DNA of 64,000 nt from Taiwanofungus camphoratus (lineage: Eukaryota > Basidiomycota > Agaricomycetes > Polyporales > Taiwanofungaceae). The stretch spans positions 1,240,001 through 1,304,000 of the forward strand of contig CP021229.1 of NCBI GenBank assembly GCA_003999685.1, written 5' to 3'. Shown here piece by piece: positions 23,501 through 34,278 of the stretch. A program made the position numbers and the translations under genes. Numbering within the stretch: the stretch's first letter is position 1; the number at the start of each line of letters is the position of its first letter. The notes below the pieces were generated by a model. That model ran no database searches and had not been told where the DNA came from. It saw only the letters and a list, made by a program, of their open reading frames with translations.

Positions 23501-25850
23501 AAATAGGCCTGTAGGCCTTCGCTAGCGTATAATCTGGTTTGTTCGGTTTGGGTAAAACCACCGTAACAGACCGCTTGAAGACGCTCGGATAGACCTCGAA
23601 ATCAAGGCAAGCGTTATAGTACGCGCGCAGCCATTGCCGCACGTGTATACCGAGATCGGTCTCGATGCCCTCCTCAGAGCGCTCGATCCGGTCCACCATC
23701 CATTTAATCCACATCCAGTTCACGTGATCGGGACCGGGTGCGGACGTATTGCTAGTGGATTTGAGATTCTCACGAATCTCAAACTCATTAATGTCTGGTA
23801 GAGTCAATTCCTCCCTTTGGGGAATTTCATCCACAAACGACAGATCCACCGGCCGTGGATTGGCAGGCGTGAACTGAGCTTGAAAAGCACGACTGAGATC
23901 AGCCGCACTTTGAACTGGCGCACCGTCAGCTTGTCGCAGCTGAATAGTAGCCTCTTGCCGTCTCGGCTTTGTCCAGGCAACAAAGTCCGAGATCAGTTGG
24001 GGATTGGATTCATCCATGATCTGATCAAAGTGTGCGCGCTTCGCCCGCTTCGTGGCAAGGCGAAGTGTTGCACGTTGTTTATGCCGTTCGGACCAGAGTT
24101 CGGCGGCAACGTCGTATGCGTCTGCAGTGGCCTGAGCGCCAGGTCCCGACTGATGACGTATGTAGCGATACTGTCCAGACGCCGCACTAAGGCGGTGCTG
24201 GGTATTCGCCAACTTAGTAGCCGCGCGGGAGCATGCAGCATCCCACCACGACTTTGAACGTTTGGATGGGCGTTTTACTGCCGAAAACTCCATCCATAGT
24301 CTTTGGAGGTCTCGCTCTAGGCGGTCCCCCATTCGTTCAATGCCTTGGGCGCTGCTGAAATGTGTGGGGTAATCAGCGAACAATTTCGCTGTTGCCGTCA
24401 CAAATTGTTGGGCCGCGTCGCCGGTACGAGGAATACCCCGCACCGGTTCTGGCTCAACCTCAATCGGCATCTCCCACCGCAGGACCGCGTGGTCGCTGTT
24501 GTGACGATGTGACATGAGTACGTGAAGGTCTTGACCTTCATAGTACACTGGGTCGATCCACACCAAGTCTATGACTCCAGGTGTGAGAGCAATGTTGTGG
24601 GAACGCCAAGTGACTGGACCGTCCTGAGCGTTCATCAAGACCAAATCGAGTTCGGCTTGGGCCAACTCAATAAGGCGATTGGAATCCGCGTAGTGTGGAG
24701 GTCGCACCCGAGATCCCGCAGCGCGTGTATCCCACAATGGGTGGCGGAGATTGAAATCCCCACACATACACGCAATGGGTGGAAGCGCGTGTACACGTGT
24801 TTCCAAATATCGGACAGCATCAAATGTGGTGCTGTCGTTATACACGTTCAGGACATTGAAGTCGCCGGACGGAAGTTTGAGCGCTACCATAAGGCAGTCC
24901 TTATGGGAGATGCTGTGGGTGACAACTTGCGGAGAAGCCGAAGCCCACCGTTTGTTGACATAAACTGCGACCCGGGAATCTTTCGATGCCCTGAGGCACT
25001 TGAACGAGGCATGGGCAGACGTATTCTCATACGCCTCCCCGTCTCGTGACTTAGCTGAGGCCACATCCTTGATACGGCCCCAAAATATCTCCTGGACGCA
25101 GATAATATCGGCGTCCCTATGTCTCTCAAGTAGAATGCTCGTATTTTCCGCAGATTTCTGAACATTCGCACTTATACAAGTGAGTACGGGCCTAGTAGGC
25201 TCGTCTCTCAGATTGTCGCCGTCAACCGTAGGGCTGGGCGTACGGGATGGGTCCGCTTCCACCTCCATAGGGGAATCGGGCCGTTCATTATGTTGTGAAG
25301 CCAGCGGAGTTCCAAACGGTGGGGCCGAAGCACCGTCGGAAGAATCCGGTTCACACGGTTGTTCATTACTCCCATAACGGGTTGATGGTATTGAGTCCAA
25401 TCCGGTGTGCCATGCACTACCATCGTGGGCAAAGGGCATGGATACAGCAAGGCTGCTTCCAGTGCTAATATGGTCGTCGCCCCCTCCCCCGGAGGGGATT
25501 GAGCAACTTCCACGTCTTTGTGAATCGTCTGGCACTATGTCCATTGATTCAAAGAGAGGACCTCTCGAGAGAGAGGAACTCAAAGTGGAACTCTCCCCAT
25601 GGTAGGGTGAGTTCAAAGTTGTGTCCAATGGACGAGATCTCGGATGATCCGAGTCGGCTTGAGTGCGATGAGCAGGGCAGCCGCCATGCACCGACATCGC
25701 ACTCGACGAGGTGGGTGCACCATCAGTCCTAGGACCAACAGCGGCTATAGGGGCACCAGTATGGGGGGAATTGGGAAGGAAACAATGAGATTTAGACATG
25801 CTGGGCACGAGCGCTAAATCGAGATGGTGGTGGTACTGGTTCAAGAAGCG
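20519..25850 (-). mobile_element. Non-LTR retrotransposon (Tad-like LINE)
   Basis: The element has one long reading frame (20829-25844), a 3' UTR of about 290 bp and an A-rich tail of about 17-22 nt (plus-strand T run at 20519-20535). The 3' UTR ends in a motif (CTCTACATGTACCTACG, GAGTATAAAC) repeated at 20394-20518 and 53385-53480. No separate ORF1 is seen. Directly upstream of the start codon lies the 3' UTR of another copy rather than a clear 5' UTR. Endonuclease, reverse transcriptase and RNase H are all open, so the copy may still be active. Confidence 0.88.
20829..25844 (-). CDS. LINE polyprotein: endonuclease, reverse transcriptase, RNase H
   Basis: 1671 codons with no stop or intron. 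Residues 1-230 are low-complexity, rich in Ser, Pro and Asp. An APE-type endonuclease follows (ISANVQKSAENT, VQEIFWG, MCGDFNLRHPLWD, VIDLVWIDP, SHRHNSDHAV). The reverse transcriptase has LPKPNKPDYTLAKAYRPI, LLDVSQFYPSINHDALV, GVGQGSSLSPILSG and the active site FYVDDG. RNase H shows the acidic residues in FTDGSYANA, SFDAEMLAL, CSDNQSAL and FVDELAKKA. Near the C-terminus is a zinc-knuckle-like CLCGAEESREHVLFDC. Together these copy element RNA into genomic DNA by target-primed reverse transcription. An uninterrupted frame of this length argues for recent insertion. Confidence 0.95.
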   Translation of the reverse strand: MNQYHHHLDLALVPSMSKSHCFLPNSPHTGAPIAAVGPRTDGAPTSSSAMSVHGGCPAHRTQADSDHPRSRPLDTTLNSPYHGESSTLSSSLSRGPLFESMDIVPDDSQRRGSCSIPSGGGGDDHISTGSSLAVSMPFAHDGSAWHTGLDSIPSTRYGSNEQPCEPDSSDGASAPPFGTPLASQHNERPDSPMEVEADPSRTPSPTVDGDNLRDEPTRPVLTCISANVQKSAENTSILLERHRDADIICVQEIFWGRIKDVASAKSRDGEAYENTSAHASFKCLRASKDSRVAVYVNKRWASASPQVVTHSISHKDCLMVALKLPSGDFNVLNVYNDSTTFDAVRYLETRVHALPPIACMCGDFNLRHPLWDTRAAGSRVRPPHYADSNRLIELAQAELDLVLMNAQDGPVTWRSHNIALTPGVIDLVWIDPVYYEGQDLHVLMSHRHNSDHAVLRWEMPIEVEPEPVRGIPRTGDAAQQFVTATAKLFADYPTHFSSAQGIERMGDRLERDLQRLWMEFSAVKRPSKRSKSWWDAACSRAATKLANTQHRLSAASGQYRYIRHQSGPGAQATADAYDVAAELWSERHKQRATLRLATKRAKRAHFDQIMDESNPQLISDFVAWTKPRRQEATIQLRQADGAPVQSAADLSRAFQAQFTPANPRPVDLSFVDEIPQREELTLPDINEFEIRENLKSTSNTSAPGPDHVNWMWIKWMVDRIERSEEGIETDLGIHVRQWLRAYYNACLDFEVYPSVFKRSVTVVLPKPNKPDYTLAKAYRPICLLNCFGKLFEKIIAKRMQWDAQKWGILHPCQFGGAMQHSTTDAGIQLVHNVKEAWARNLIPSVLLLDVSQFYPSINHDALVGIMRKQGFNSKLCNFMANYLIGRKTRFLFNGTLTDPSDFDVGVGQGSSLSPILSGVYIAPVIHKWAPVHLVQPGRTGTQFYVDDGLIMAASPKAVDDSPQALVLKNNVILADVFHDLVGDLNRLGLGVEGDKLELMHFWKRQKGYSTSRPLGPDLTIRTNGHEVTLRAKDTMRYLGFFLDPKLSFHAHVRFYANKAASTCNALRMLGNSARGFHPINKRRLYIAHVVPLMLYGAQLWWNPQWKSLKWAAKELQTAQSRAARWITGCFKTTPIGAMEMLGGLVPIRIQVDRYMEKAALRARRVHEGHPMRAALPPYWATNVTNITAPWPLNSRRGKKQAVTPMTFIDRIGRQSSEDFAPLHPEARPGDRVVDRYIDRFERVFLDGKGPNKRSPEFADWLEFTWWPEFRRQLAQPEGRMLFTDGSYANAPSVRSGSAWLVIDGEDHVAHGKFGAGKVQSFDAEMLALARGLREAVRDVPDHITTLIVCSDNQSALDRIFKPEVGPSQMAAVMASQHVQVFLDANERRRIVLFWVPSHKGIFQNEFVDELAKKALDDPQPEFISQSMALARIKARVKKRWGTLVDNPNYHGHRLWKVTEDALPLHGTTAKGTWVLKAAGKSNKEVARVCHVLTNHFPGGEYRSRFNIPGPHLCLCGAEESREHVLFDCPFWIRTKRQQGPRDPLLMGPPEQRGWTPDDIMEFLRLNPMVSTFDWAEILAESLLEAEAARMRTFTRARLMCHTVGRQAAWQRFHGDRHLDPGMTTALGGKYRDFCEWYDAEAKAFEMYHNWIDEGIAEPSIRDDPHIYPNDN

Positions 25851-26085
25851 GCTGGCGCACCGATTTAACGATCGGTGCCCTCGTTACTTGGCATGGGCAG
25901 GAAATCCGCATGCTCAGAAAGGTTGCCCGGCTCGGTTGTCTGTACCGTCAGCACCCATAAGGGACTGAGTATAGCCCTACTGGTTTCGGGCCTCAGTCAT
26001 CAAGTGGGCGGGAGGTGTCATCGCAGACGCTCGGCGCTACTATCCCCCCTGCCTCATGGGTGACCAGATTAGGGATGGTCACATA
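25851..26085 (-). mobile_element. 5'-truncated LINE 3' end upstream of the full copy
   Basis: On the minus strand the C-terminal codons GIVAPSVCDD and the following stop (25993) resemble GIAEPSIRDD and the stop of the full LINE. The next 140 bp (GGCCCGAAACCAGTAGGGC onward) match the full element's 3' UTR closely, with drift. Similarity runs almost to the start codon at 25844. It is therefore the end of a second, older or different subfamily copy placed head to tail with the intact element. Confidence 0.75.
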
Positions 26086-27234
26086 CACCCAAATAAATCT
26101 TCCCATGACAATTCCTCCCTGTGTTCTGTGTGGCCCATTGAAGGAGGCCCACTTACCCAACAACTGACTGAAGTTCCCCCCCTCCCCTCCCAACCTGGCT
26201 CAGAAATTCTCATACCAACAGGGCACAGTATATCAGCCCACCCCTTTGACCCTGATCCCCTGGCAACATGCCCTAACTCCCATGATGATGAACCACACAT
26301 GGAGGCCCTCTTTTCAGCACATCTTGCATGGGTGTTGAGTGGTGTTGGGATGCAATCCCCTTCTACAAGAGACCATGTTCATCAACAATTGGATAAGTTT
26401 GGGGTGGACCACATTTAAGGTCAGGAGGATTTGGAGGCTGTCACTTCTGAGTGACAGGTGGCAGACAAGGGAGAGAAGAATGTCACTGTAGGCAGTGTAG
26501 GACAGCAACAATTCTATGATTGAGTTAATTGGTACTCAGAAAAAGAATGTGGGGGTCAAGTTGGATGATCTTGACATGAGAATAAGTGGTATTAAGAGAG
26601 GGATGGTAAAATAAAGCCTCAGTGAGCAACAAGTGCCCAAGGAGATGGTGGTGGTTCGAGGTCAAGAAGTTTTGTTGCCCCTCATGTTGAAGGCGTGGCA
26701 AACCAGCACCCGTCGCATGTCAGAGATAACTTGGCACAGAATTAATTGTTAACAAGGTATATGTTTAACAGCAAGAGTACACACCTATTCGTTGTAGAAA
26801 ATGGTTGACTGAGAATAGCTCGCACTAAGTGAGTAAGTAGGTAAATGTTTGTTTCACTTCTACCAGTAAAGATTCGGCTCGGAGCCTCACACGGAAGTTC
26901 GATTCTGATACCAAAGGCTGCATCTAGGCTGGTTTCCTTTTTCCATGTATTTCCAAGCGTTGCTCACGCAGGGGTCTAACACGCTAACATACACCGATCC
27001 ACTGACCATAGCAGCACTGAGCCCCTTGGACTCGGGAATAAGTAGAAGAATCAGGTTGAGCGATTTTGGCGTTACCAGCGTGATCCGGCTGGTCCCGTGA
27101 CACGCGTGCGTCACTCCTGGACGCGTAAGTATGTGACACTGCTGAGTCCCATTCGCTTTCCATTTGCCTAGTCAGAACCTCAGTCTTTTGCTTTGTAACA
27201 GTATACCCCTCGTCGTCGGAATCGACGGTCAGAT
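26086..27234. other. Non-coding spacer left of RPT6
   Basis: Purine-rich, repetitive-looking DNA at 26400-26660 carries a 120-codon frame (26056-26418, plus) without known domain. The last 100 bp should contain the RPT6 promoter. It may be further transposon debris, but I cannot assign it. Confidence 0.4.
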
Positions 27235-28779
27235 ATGCCCGTTGCAGTACAAGCCCCTGCCCCTCCGGGTGGCATCAAGTCCTACTACCAAGCTAAGATC
27301 GAGGCCGCGGAACTCGAGATCAACCAGAAGACTCAGAACTTGCGTCGGTTGGAGGCACAACGGAACGCTCTCAATGCTCGAGGTAGGTGCGCTTTGTCCT
27401 TACTGAGGATACTACAAGTGGAAGCTTATGACCTCAGTGAGGTTATTGCGAGAGGAGCTCCAGCTCTTGCACGAGCCTGGAAGCTACGTCGGGGAGGTTG
27501 TGAAGGTAATGGGAAAGAACAAGGTTCTAGTGAAGGTGCAACCCGAGGGGAAATACAGTAAGCCATCTTTCAGCCATGCAACTAACTGCAGGTTTGGTCT
27601 TATTGATCCGGGCAGTCGTTGATTTCGATTCGGACATCGATGTCGCAAATCTCAAGCCTTCGCTCCGGGTGGCTCTGCGCTCAGACTCCTACACAATTCA
27701 CAAGATACTGCCTAACAAGGTAGACCCTCTTGTGTCTCTGATGATGGTCGAGAAGGTACCAGACAGCACGTATGAGATGGTCGGTGGTCTCGACAAGCAA
27801 ATAAAGGAAATCAAGGAGGTTATCGAGCTGCCCGTCAAGCACCCGGAGCTGTTCGATGCTCTGGGTATCGCTCAACCAAAAGGTGTGCTACTTTACGGAC
27901 CCCCAGGCACGGGGAAGACTTTGCTGGCCAGGGCCGTGGCGCATCATACAGACTGCAAATTCATCAGGGTGTCTGGGTCCGAGTTAGTGCAGAAGTACAT
28001 TGGTGAGGGGAGTCGAATGGTCAGAGAGCTTTTCGTCATGGCGAGAGAGCATGCGCCAAGTATCATCTTCATGGATGAAATCGACTCTATTGGAAGCTCA
28101 AGGGGAGAGAGTGGCTCCGGCGGAGGTGATTCGGAGGTGCAGCGGACTATGCTGGAGCTGCTGAACCAGCTTGATGGCTTCGAGGCGACCAAGAACATCA
28201 AGGTCATCATGGCGACGAATCGGATAGGTTTGATTAGTCTTCGGACTCACCTTGGCTCCGCCTGACGTTGTGCTCTAGATATTCTCGATTCTGCGCTCCT
28301 CCGACCGGGCCGCATAGATCGAAAGATCGAGTTTCCTCCTCCGGGACCTGAGGCTCGTGTTGCGATTCTGCGAATCCACTCGCGTAAAGTAGGAGCATTT
28401 CGTCGTCGCTTCTAGCTCGCGTTGATCGATTGGTGTCGGGAACAGATGTCCTTACAGCGGGGAATCAATCTCCGCGCGTTGGCGGAGAAGATGGGGCAAT
28501 GTTCTGGTGCTGAAGTTCGCGGCATTTGCACTGAAGCAGGTAAGCTGTCACGCTACCGAGAATCGCAAATTACTAATTTGGCTCTGTACTCGCCAGGCAT
28601 GTACGCGCTTCGAGAAAGAAGACAACATGTTACACAGGAGGATTTCGAGTTTGCTGTTGCCAAGGTCTGTGGTGATGAGCATACTATAAGATATCATTTT
28701 GCTTACTCGCGTTTTGATTTCGCAGGTTCTGAAGAAGAACCAGGAAGGAAACACTTCAGTGAACAAGTTATTCTCTTAG
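27235..28779 (+). CDS. RPT6: 26S proteasome regulatory ATPase subunit Rpt6 (PSMC5)
   Basis: One of six AAA ATPases of the 19S base that unfold substrates and feed them into the 20S core. Seven exons (27235-27382, 27438-27557, 27616-28227, 28279-28388, 28446-28539, 28597-28664, 28726-28779) join to 1206 nt, 401 aa. Order: N-terminal coiled coil ([20 protein letters not shown]), OB domain ([19 protein letters not shown]), Walker A GPPGTGKT, Walker B IIFMDEID, second region of homology with arginine fingers [11 protein letters not shown], and the helical lid. The frame closes exactly and the usual Rpt6 start [11 protein letters not shown] is present. The gene is intact; it sits between the LINE and helicase copy B. 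Confidence 0.97.
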
Positions 28780-29240
28780 ATCGACTATCTTGTTTCCAAT
28801 TAGTGCACGACATGTTTACTTATGACCACGATTACTCTGACGCGTCGATCGCAACGGAAACTGCCGAAGACCGTTTCACCTTGTGCACTTGCTCGATGAA
28901 AACGGTGAACTTACGTTGCCGTACATTGATGTTTGTCTTGTGGTAAGTAACCTGCGACAACCACCCATGCAGGCGAGCTCGTGGGCAGGCCTCCGTCCAC
29001 GTAGCGTAGCGTTTACTGCTCAGTGGCGCCACGCCGGCATGCTTCTCTTTCAGAGAAGTCAGACGCAACGAGCCTTGAGGCGAAGTTGAATCGCATGATG
29101 AACTGTGCCTTGAGGTAACAAGGTTTGTACCAGGGACACGGTGTTTACGAGAGGATCAGGGAAGCCGCGGCAGCACGATTCATAAATATTTCCCCAACTT
29201 ATGTGCGTTCCAACCGCTCTACCTTCCATTGTACTCAATC
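28780..29240. other. Intergenic gap before helicase copy B
   Basis: This contains the end of the RPT6 transcript and the promoter of helicase copy B. Short frames are present but no domain. Confidence 0.45.
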
Positions 29241-32200
29241 ATGGTTGCAATTTGCACCGACATACTGATCAACGGCGCTTGTACGAAGGCGGCCTGCGGC
29301 GACAAGCATGACGTGCAGATCTGTAGGCACTGCGGGGTTGTGTGCTACAGTACACGTATGTACGAAGCTCACCTCGGTGGTCAGCGGCACAAAAACAGAA
29401 TAAGCGGCATCAACGATAATGTTCATTGCTCTATCTGTGATACCAATCTCTCCAAAAGCAATTGGGAAGGTCACGTCCATGGCAAACGTCACGTTAGGCT
29501 TGCTTCCCAACAAGGTGTTCGCCTTGATGTCGAGCCCGAGGAAGCAACTACTCTACCCGGATTTATTTACTGCCCGGTCTGCAAGTCAGACGTCCAGGAA
29601 GGAATGTGGAACAGCCATACATCTTCGCGAGCACACGCTAGGAAGATTTTATTCGCGCACTACGAAGCAGCATTCGAGGAGGCTGAGAAGAATAAACATG
29701 GTGTTACGATCTCTCATGATCATGATGGAATAGACTTCGGTATTGTTGAGGTTAAGTGTGCAGAGCTAGGAGTCTCGTTGGTTGTCAAGGCTCAGAACAC
29801 GGTACCACTGTCAAAAATCACATTAATTGGTGCCAAGTTCACGTCCATGAAGGCAAAGGCACAGTCCTCGTAAGTAGAAATTATTCATGATGTGGCATGA
29901 CGTTCACCGTGGTGTAGGTTTTCCGTGGACATTAGAAGTTTCCCACATGCCCTGGTGCATGGTCGGGAGGTATCTATTACAGTGACATTTCGACAAGCTC
30001 ATGGCGGCAGGTACGGAGATCGCCTCGAACTTATGTTCGAGGATACCTCCCTCCGTCAACGGTTCGCCATCGTACGTTCTGTTGAAGCCATAGTTGGTAG
30101 CAAGGCGGATCACGAGTTGCTCAAGCCCAAGTCTCCATACGTCCCTCGGAAGCGGACCCACAGGGATCCTGAAGTAGAGGTCATCCCTGGAGATCCGCCT
30201 CCGGCTTTACGCGCAGTTCCTTATGTTGTCAAACTACCGTCCGCAGATATTCCTCGGAGAATAGCCTCGTCTCTCTCTCGTGGTTCTGATTCACATGTTA
30301 TCGCCCACATCCGCACAGTTTTGCCACAACATTTGGATAGCGCGAGCCACGGTGTGCACTTTAAGACTCTGTTGTGGGTTGAAGAACATCGCATGGAGTG
30401 CGTGATTAGATTATTGTGGGAAGTAACGAACGTAGCTGAGACCGTTTCTAGATATGACTTGCAGACGTACGACATACCTGATGCACAACTCAAGAGGTAC
30501 AACGACTACTATTAGTATGTTGTTCCCTTCTTCGATTCAGATTCTTCAGCTCAAATGTTGAATAGTCTCTCTGTCCCTGGACTGGCAGAGAAGCGCCCAA
30601 GCGTCCTCGTTGGTGCGCATTCAGTTCAAGTATCGTGTTTCGCGTTCTGATCTCACGGTTGCGACTGCGTCCCTCCTAGGTGATAGAATCTTTGTACAAC
30701 CTCACGGATCACAGAGGGATCGCTGGTTCGAAGGACACGTACATGTCGTGCGCAAGGAAGAAGTTGGACTCCGTCTCAACGCATCTTTTAGACACTACGA
30801 CGCCAATCGGCTCCATAAAGTTCGCTTCAAGTTGAACCGCCTCCCTCTCCGTCGTCAACATCAGGCACTTGATACTGTCTTTTACCCAGATCGTTTACTC
30901 TTTCCAGCTCAGGAACATGTCACAGCGCATGCTCCGCCACAGGCTGTAGACATTCAACCATATATATACAATCGCCTCATTGCTGGCAATCCGGCTCAAT
31001 TGCAGGCCGTTACCTCCATATCAAACCTGGCCATCGGCTCAGTCCCGTTTGTCGTTTTTGGACCGTAAGTCGCCTTACTGGATCCCTTATACGCAACACC
31101 GCTGACCATTGGATCAGTCCTGGCACGGGGAAGACTGTCACTATCGTGGAGGCCATTCAGCAGATCCTCCGCAAGAATCCTCGAGCACGGATCTTGGCCT
31201 GCGCTCCCAGCAACAGCGCTGCTGATCTCATTGCCTCGCGTCTCCAAGCCTCATTGAGCACGGAAGAACTTTTCAGATTCTACGCACCATCTAGGGACAA
31301 GGACCAGGTACCTGATGCATTGCTACCGTACAGCTGTACGAATGCTTCCGGCCACTTTTCCGTCCCGCCGGTTCCTATTCTCAAGACGTATCGAGCGATA
31401 GTTTCGACTTGTGTGTCAGCTTCATTTGCGCATGGGGTCGGCATGCCTCGTGGGCACTTCAGCCATATTTTCGTGGACGAGGCAGGGCAAGCTACTGAAC
31501 CAGAGGTGATGATAGGGATTAAGACGATGGCGGACAATAACACCAACGTTATTTTATCCGGTGATTCCAAACAACTAGGACCCATCATTCGCTCGGCAGT
31601 TGCGCGAGAGTTGGGTCTTGAGAAGAGCTATCTTGAACGACTTATGACTCGTCAACCGTACGACGAAACGAGCAGCCATGGCATTTCGTCAGTGCTTTTT
31701 GAGTTTTCATAAATAGGGGAGCTGACTATGATACTTCAGTGTTGTCAAACTAGTCCAAAACTTTCGGTCACATGAATCTATACTTAAATTCCCTAACGAA
31801 TGGTTCTACCGAGGTGACTTACAGCAGTGCGGTGACCCCAAAGTCATCAACTCCTTCATCGGTTCCCCATCACTTGTGGCAAGGAATTTTCCTATTGTCA
31901 TGCATGCAGTATCTGGGAAAGACGATCGCGAAGCCTCTTCACCTTCTTTCTTTAACATAGACGAAGCCACGCAGGTCAAAGCATACATCCAGGCATTGCG
32001 ATCCGACCGGCATTTTCGCATTTGTAAGCAGATGTCTCGTATTTTACGTTACTAGCGCAGCTGACAGCGGCTCAAGCGGACGCGGACATCGGAGTAATCG
32101 CTCCCTATCACGCTCAATGCCTCAAAATTCGAGCTGTCCTACGGGGTGTCGCGGATGGGATCAAAATCGGAAGTGTCGAAGAGTTTCAAGGACAGGTAAG

Positions 32201-32738
32201 CCCCAGCTACGATCAGTATCATTCTCGGTCTGATCCTACGTATTGTAACAGGAACGGCGAGTGATCATTATCTCGACTGTGCGCAGCAGCCGTGAATTCG
32301 TTGAATATGATGTAAGACACACGCTTGGTTTTGTGGCGAATCCACGGCGCTTCAACGGTATGTTATCAGTGGGCTTCAATATGACTGAATTCAATCTCAT
32401 TTACTTCTTCTACGCCAGTGGCAGTAACACGGGCACAAGCTCTCCTAATTGTTATCGGTGATCCAAATGTGTTATCCTTAGACCCTCTTTGGCGCTCCTT
32501 CTTGAACTACGTTCATATCAGTGGTGGATGGAGGGGAAATCCCCCGGATTGGGACACTCGCGAGCCAGTGGACGATCAAGTTGGCTATGACCGTATGGTG
32601 AGAGAATCCACGTTGGCAGATATGAATGAATTTGCCCGAAGAATGGAGATGCTCACCTTACATGGTGTCACATCCTATGGTGTAGACGAAGACGAATGCG
32701 ACACCAATGTGGACAGACCCTGGCGAGAGGTCGAATAA
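29241..32738 (+). CDS. Zinc-finger SDE3/MOV10-like RNA helicase, copy B
   Basis: Paralog of the helicase at 16727-20225 with the same architecture. A CCCH finger with identical spacing ([19 protein letters not shown]) is followed by three C2H2 fingers (CRHCGV...HLGGQRH, CSICDT...HVHGKRH, CPVCKS...HTSSRAH) and DFGIVEV. The core has [64 protein letters not shown] and NPRRFNVAVTRAQ. The Walker A-splitting intron (GTAAGT to ATCAG, ending before TCCTGG) is at the same codon as in copy A, which shows descent from one gene. The ATG is at 29241 and the stop at 32736-32738. All motifs are intact. The C-terminal 60 residues differ most between copies. A silencing role is inferred from the family, not shown here. 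Confidence 0.9.
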
Positions 32739-34278
32739 TGGAATTCTGATGTTTGGTTTGCGATTCTTATATTTTCCTTCAATTCAACGATATTTGCTAC
32801 TATGCATGTATGTTCCATAGCGGCTGCATTCATTGACCTTGAGACTGCAACGGTGCCAGCACCGCTGGTTGTCTGATATAATTGAGATTTGTTATCACTC
32901 CAATGACTCCCATACTCGTTACGGCGTCGATGAACAGGATCTTGCCTACAGTTGTCCCGTCGCACTCATCCTGGCTTGGCCATTAGTAAGGGGATGATAG
33001 TCGATGTGGCAATGAAATAAATGTTTGTGATACCGCCTGAGAACGTTGTTCGCTGTGACCACTGAGATGATATTTGCAGGATGCTTTGCTCCCGTCTATG
33101 CATCCATCGAACTTGAAAAACCCTCTGAATGACGCCGTATACTGCCTCTGTTCCACTTCTGTCTGATTCTATTAACGTGGCGCGCTTGGACTAACTGTCC
33201 AAAGGTACCTTTTTTTGGCAAAACGGCCAATTCTCAGTGTACCAGATTGAGAACTCTCGCTGCACAACGTTGCACATCTTATCGAAACCTATTTCGACGA
33301 TGTCTGCAGTGGAAGACATGGGATGTTTACGGATCAACCAAGTCTGGACCGGACGCCGGTTGCTCTTGTTCGTTAGTATATTAAACTTGGGGTCTACCCG
33401 AATTTCACCGCCCGGACTCGTCTTTGCGTCAGCTCAGACCGGGTTATCGTCCATTCGACAACGTTGTCCCCTACCCGATACGCATCTTGCATATCACTTC
33501 CTAATTTCTCTTCTAAGCTGAGGAGATTGCTGTTCGACTTTGAATCCTTATCTGATTAACTCTCATCAGTGACTTCGTCGGTAAGGTGTAATTTCTGGCT
33601 CACTGATAGGCTTTGCGCGGAGAGATAGGCAACTTCTCTGCCTCTAGTGGAGAAAATTCGGGTCACAAGACTGCATTTCTCTCACTGCACTCAGATCAGG
33701 GTTTGACATCTAACATATCTGCAGATCGTATCCGGAGTTGATCTTCAAACTCCACGTAAGAGTGCCTGCCCAAGGGGATGGAGGCCTTGTTACTGACACC
33801 GTCGACAGCGATGTTCCTTGTACGCATTAGTATCGTGTGACTGTTCCTCCATGTAATAGACGCTTCTAGAGCCTCGCTATCCACTGTTGCATGGCGTAAG
33901 AGTTTATACAGGATGCAAACTTTCACTTCTTCAGGAAGCACGTTCAGCACGTGCGAAATGGGGTACAAAGTCAGTTTCAAGAGCATTGTCAGGCAAAATC
34001 CTAACCGATTTCAACGGCCAGAATGGTTTTGCATCACCTCCCTTCGGATGGTGAATGGCAGGGGCAGGCGATCAGATCGACGTACACACCATAGTATAGA
34101 CTACTTCAGCGTCCTTCCCTATAATGCGGTCTTAAATATCGCGCATCCAATAAGACAACACGGTTTTTGGGGGGCTCCGGGTTTCTGCCGTCGGGCAGGA
34201 AGCCGGTTCATGAGCTAACGAGGGAACAGAGCGTCACTCACTCTAAACAACCCAGTAAACCGGCGCACATCCAAAAAC
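32739..34278. other. 1.5-kb region without a supported gene
   Basis: Several frames of 60-100 codons occur, including 33696-33986 on the minus strand (LPEEVKVCILYKLLRHATV, weakly F-box-like) and 33237-33521 on the plus strand. I could not join any into a gene, and they may be decayed coding sequence. Confidence 0.4.

Noticed and set aside
25993-26193. Possible LINE ORF1 end upstream of the long frame
   Set aside because: Its last residues match the C-terminus of the long polyprotein and the DNA after its stop matches the 3' UTR, so it is a truncated second copy, not ORF1.
26056-26418. 120-codon plus-strand frame next to the LINE
   Set aside because: It begins inside the truncated LINE 3' end and its sequence has no known domain; it could be debris.
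33696-33986. F-box-like segment LPEEVKVCILYKLL
   Set aside because: Too short and without the following conserved F-box residues or repeats.
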